Assembly: GCA_002313925.1 (NCBI GenBank) | Contig: DCAZ01000005.1 | Span: 1-6,562 of the forward strand | Direction of reading: 5' to 3' | DNA: 6,562 nucleotides | Source of the DNA: Gemmatimonadales bacterium UBA1120 | Lineage (GTDB): Bacteria; Gemmatimonadota; Gemmatimonadetes; Longimicrobiales; Gaopeijiaceae | Part shown: piece after piece, positions 5,612 to 6,562 of the stretch | How positions within the stretch are numbered: position 1 is the first letter of the stretch | Layout: each line of letters opens with the position of its first letter | The notes under the pieces: model-generated | Told to the model about the DNA's origin: nothing | The model's database searches: none | The model's input: the letters and a program-made list of their open reading frames with translations, nothing else | Translations under genes and position numbers: made by a program

Positions 5612-6562
5612 ATGGCCAACTACACCCGCCGCCGATTTCTTCAAACCGGGCTGCTAGGCACTGTCATGGGCATTCGCCCGCGGCCTGCATTCACCCGACA
5701 GGGCCAGGTACGTACGATTGCAGGGACCGGAGTCGCCGGATATGAACCGGAAGGCCAGGGGGGCCTACAGGGGTCTCAGACCTCTGTAAACAACCCATAT
5801 GGTGTGGTTGCTGGCCCTGATGGTGCTCTATACTTCTGCGAGGTAGATACTGGCCGAACTCGTAGGTTGGATCTAGGCACGGAACGCCTAACCACGATTG
5901 CCGGCAACGGTGAGAAAACTTACACCGGAGATGGTGGGCCAGCGCTGAACGCCTCTTTCTCGGCTCCGCACGAGATCCGTTTCGATCCAGACGGCAATCT
6001 GTTCGTGGTCGAACGTGATGCGCATGTCGTCCGCAGGATTGATGCTCAAACTGGACTCGTGTCCACCGTAGCGGGTACGGGTGAGGCGGGTTTCTCGGGT
6101 GACGGTGGGCCCGCTGCCGAGGCACAGCTTCGCCAACCACACAGCATCGCTTTTGATGTTGAGGGTCACCTGCTCGTGTGCGACATCGGTAACGGGCGCG
6201 TTCGCCATGTAAATATGAGTACCGGCACAATCTCGACGCTGTCTGGCACAGGAGAGCGAGGAACCACTCCGGATGAGGCGCCGCTCGCGGGCACAACACT
6301 CAGGGGACCGCGTTCCATCGCGACCGATGATCAGGGCAACGCCTACCTCGTGCTGCGCGAGGGAAACGCAGTGTTCCGGCTCGACCTACGGGCGAGACGT
6401 CTTTACCGGATTGCTGGAACGGGTGAGAGAGGTTTTACGGGAGACGGAGGACCAGCAATGACCGCGACCTTCAACGGACCTAAGGGCATCGCGTACTCGG
6501 CTGCCGATCACAGCCTGTACATAGTCGATACAGAAAACCATGTGATCCGTCGTATGAGCTTG
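5612..6562 (+). CDS. NHL-repeat protein with Tat-type signal (N-terminal part, cut at window edge)
   Basis: 317 residues, continuing past the right edge. The N-terminus has a twin-arginine signature (TRRRFLQTG, 5-13) and a short hydrophobic stretch (LLGTVMGI, 14-21), indicating probable Tat export; no clear Ala-x-Ala cleavage site follows, so it may remain anchored. The rest consists of about five repeats of 57-60 residues starting at IAGTG (36), IAGNG (96), VAGTG (153), LSGTG (210) and IAGTG (267). Typical repeats read (I/V)AGTGxxGxxGDGGPA, then a hydrophobic P-x-x-I-A-F-D-x-x-G-x-L strand and a V-R-R-I-D strand, as in NHL beta-propellers. Repeats 1 and 4 lack the GDGGPA turn. Such proteins form extracytoplasmic propellers that bind partners or ligands; no catalytic residues can be assigned. 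ATG 5612 is chosen because it places the twin arginines near the N-terminus; an in-frame ATG at 5585 would add nine residues. Neither has a good ribosome binding site. Confidence 0.85.
   Translation, partial: MANYTRRRFLQTGLLGTVMGIRPRPAFTRQGQVRTIAGTGVAGYEPEGQGGLQGSQTSVNNPYGVVAGPDGALYFCEVDTGRTRRLDLGTERLTTIAGNGEKTYTGDGGPALNASFSAPHEIRFDPDGNLFVVERDAHVVRRIDAQTGLVSTVAGTGEAGFSGDGGPAAEAQLRQPHSIAFDVEGHLLVCDIGNGRVRHVNMSTGTISTLSGTGERGTTPDEAPLAGTTLRGPRSIATDDQGNAYLVLREGNAVFRLDLRARRLYRIAGTGERGFTGDGGPAMTATFNGPKGIAYSAADHSLYIVDTENHVIRRMSL

Noticed and set aside
5691..6299. 202-residue minus-strand ORF opposite the NHL-repeat gene
   Set aside because: Arg/His/Pro/Cys-rich shadow of the repeats; the plus-strand frame shows clear NHL repeats and an uninterrupted reading frame to the window end.
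5696..6562. Repeats of about 171 bases inside the NHL gene as a DNA repeat array
   Set aside because: The periodicity is explained by the protein repeats; copies are diverged at DNA level and carry no separate signal.

Overview
The window reads as an ordinary chromosomal stretch of an uncultivated, free-living, probably aerobic bacterium. GC content by eye is in the low to mid 50s percent. Two Tat-type signal peptides, a SoxC-type sulfite/sulfane dehydrogenase, a DUF5671 membrane protein and an NHL-repeat protein together fit the environmental (often marine) genomes of groups such as Chloroflexota, Gemmatimonadota or Acidobacteriota. That placement is inference; no rRNA or marker gene is present to settle it.

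Layout. (1) Bases 1-492, minus strand: the N-terminal 164 residues of a Tat-exported SoxC-like molybdopterin enzyme, cut by the window edge exactly at its molybdenum-binding Cys motif. Its promoter region (493-723) holds a good ribosome binding site, a possible -10 box and a 7-bp hairpin. (2) 724-1796, minus strand: a two-gene operon with ATGA overlap, made of a four-helix DUF5671 protein with a UBA-like N-terminus followed by a small membrane-anchored protein that looks like a pilin-type fold. (3) 1797-2018: a divergent intergenic region with nested inverted and direct repeats. (4) 2019-2812, plus strand: an unrecognised four-helix membrane protein, a possible 30-residue membrane peptide and a DUF2164 protein. 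(5) 2850-5530, minus strand: a CPBP-family intramembrane protease overlapping by GTGA with a 593-residue SLC13-type anion transporter that carries two RCK_C (TrkA_C) domains. (6) 5531-5611: a short divergent promoter region. (7) 5612-6562, plus strand: the first 317 residues of a Tat-signal NHL-repeat protein (beta-propeller), cut by the right edge.

How they may work together. SoxC acts in periplasmic sulfur oxidation, whose end product is sulfate, and the SLC13 carrier belongs to a family that includes sulfate transporters, so a sulfur-related theme is possible. However, they sit in different operons more than 2 kb apart and the link is only suggestive. The other genes are mostly membrane proteins without clear pathway assignments. 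I saw no tRNA, rRNA, CRISPR array, insertion sequence, integrase or phage gene, and nothing that clearly amounts to a new multi-gene system. The most unusual points are the repeat structure at 1811-1897, the coupled protease-transporter pair, and the tiny hydrophobic ORF at 2440-2532.
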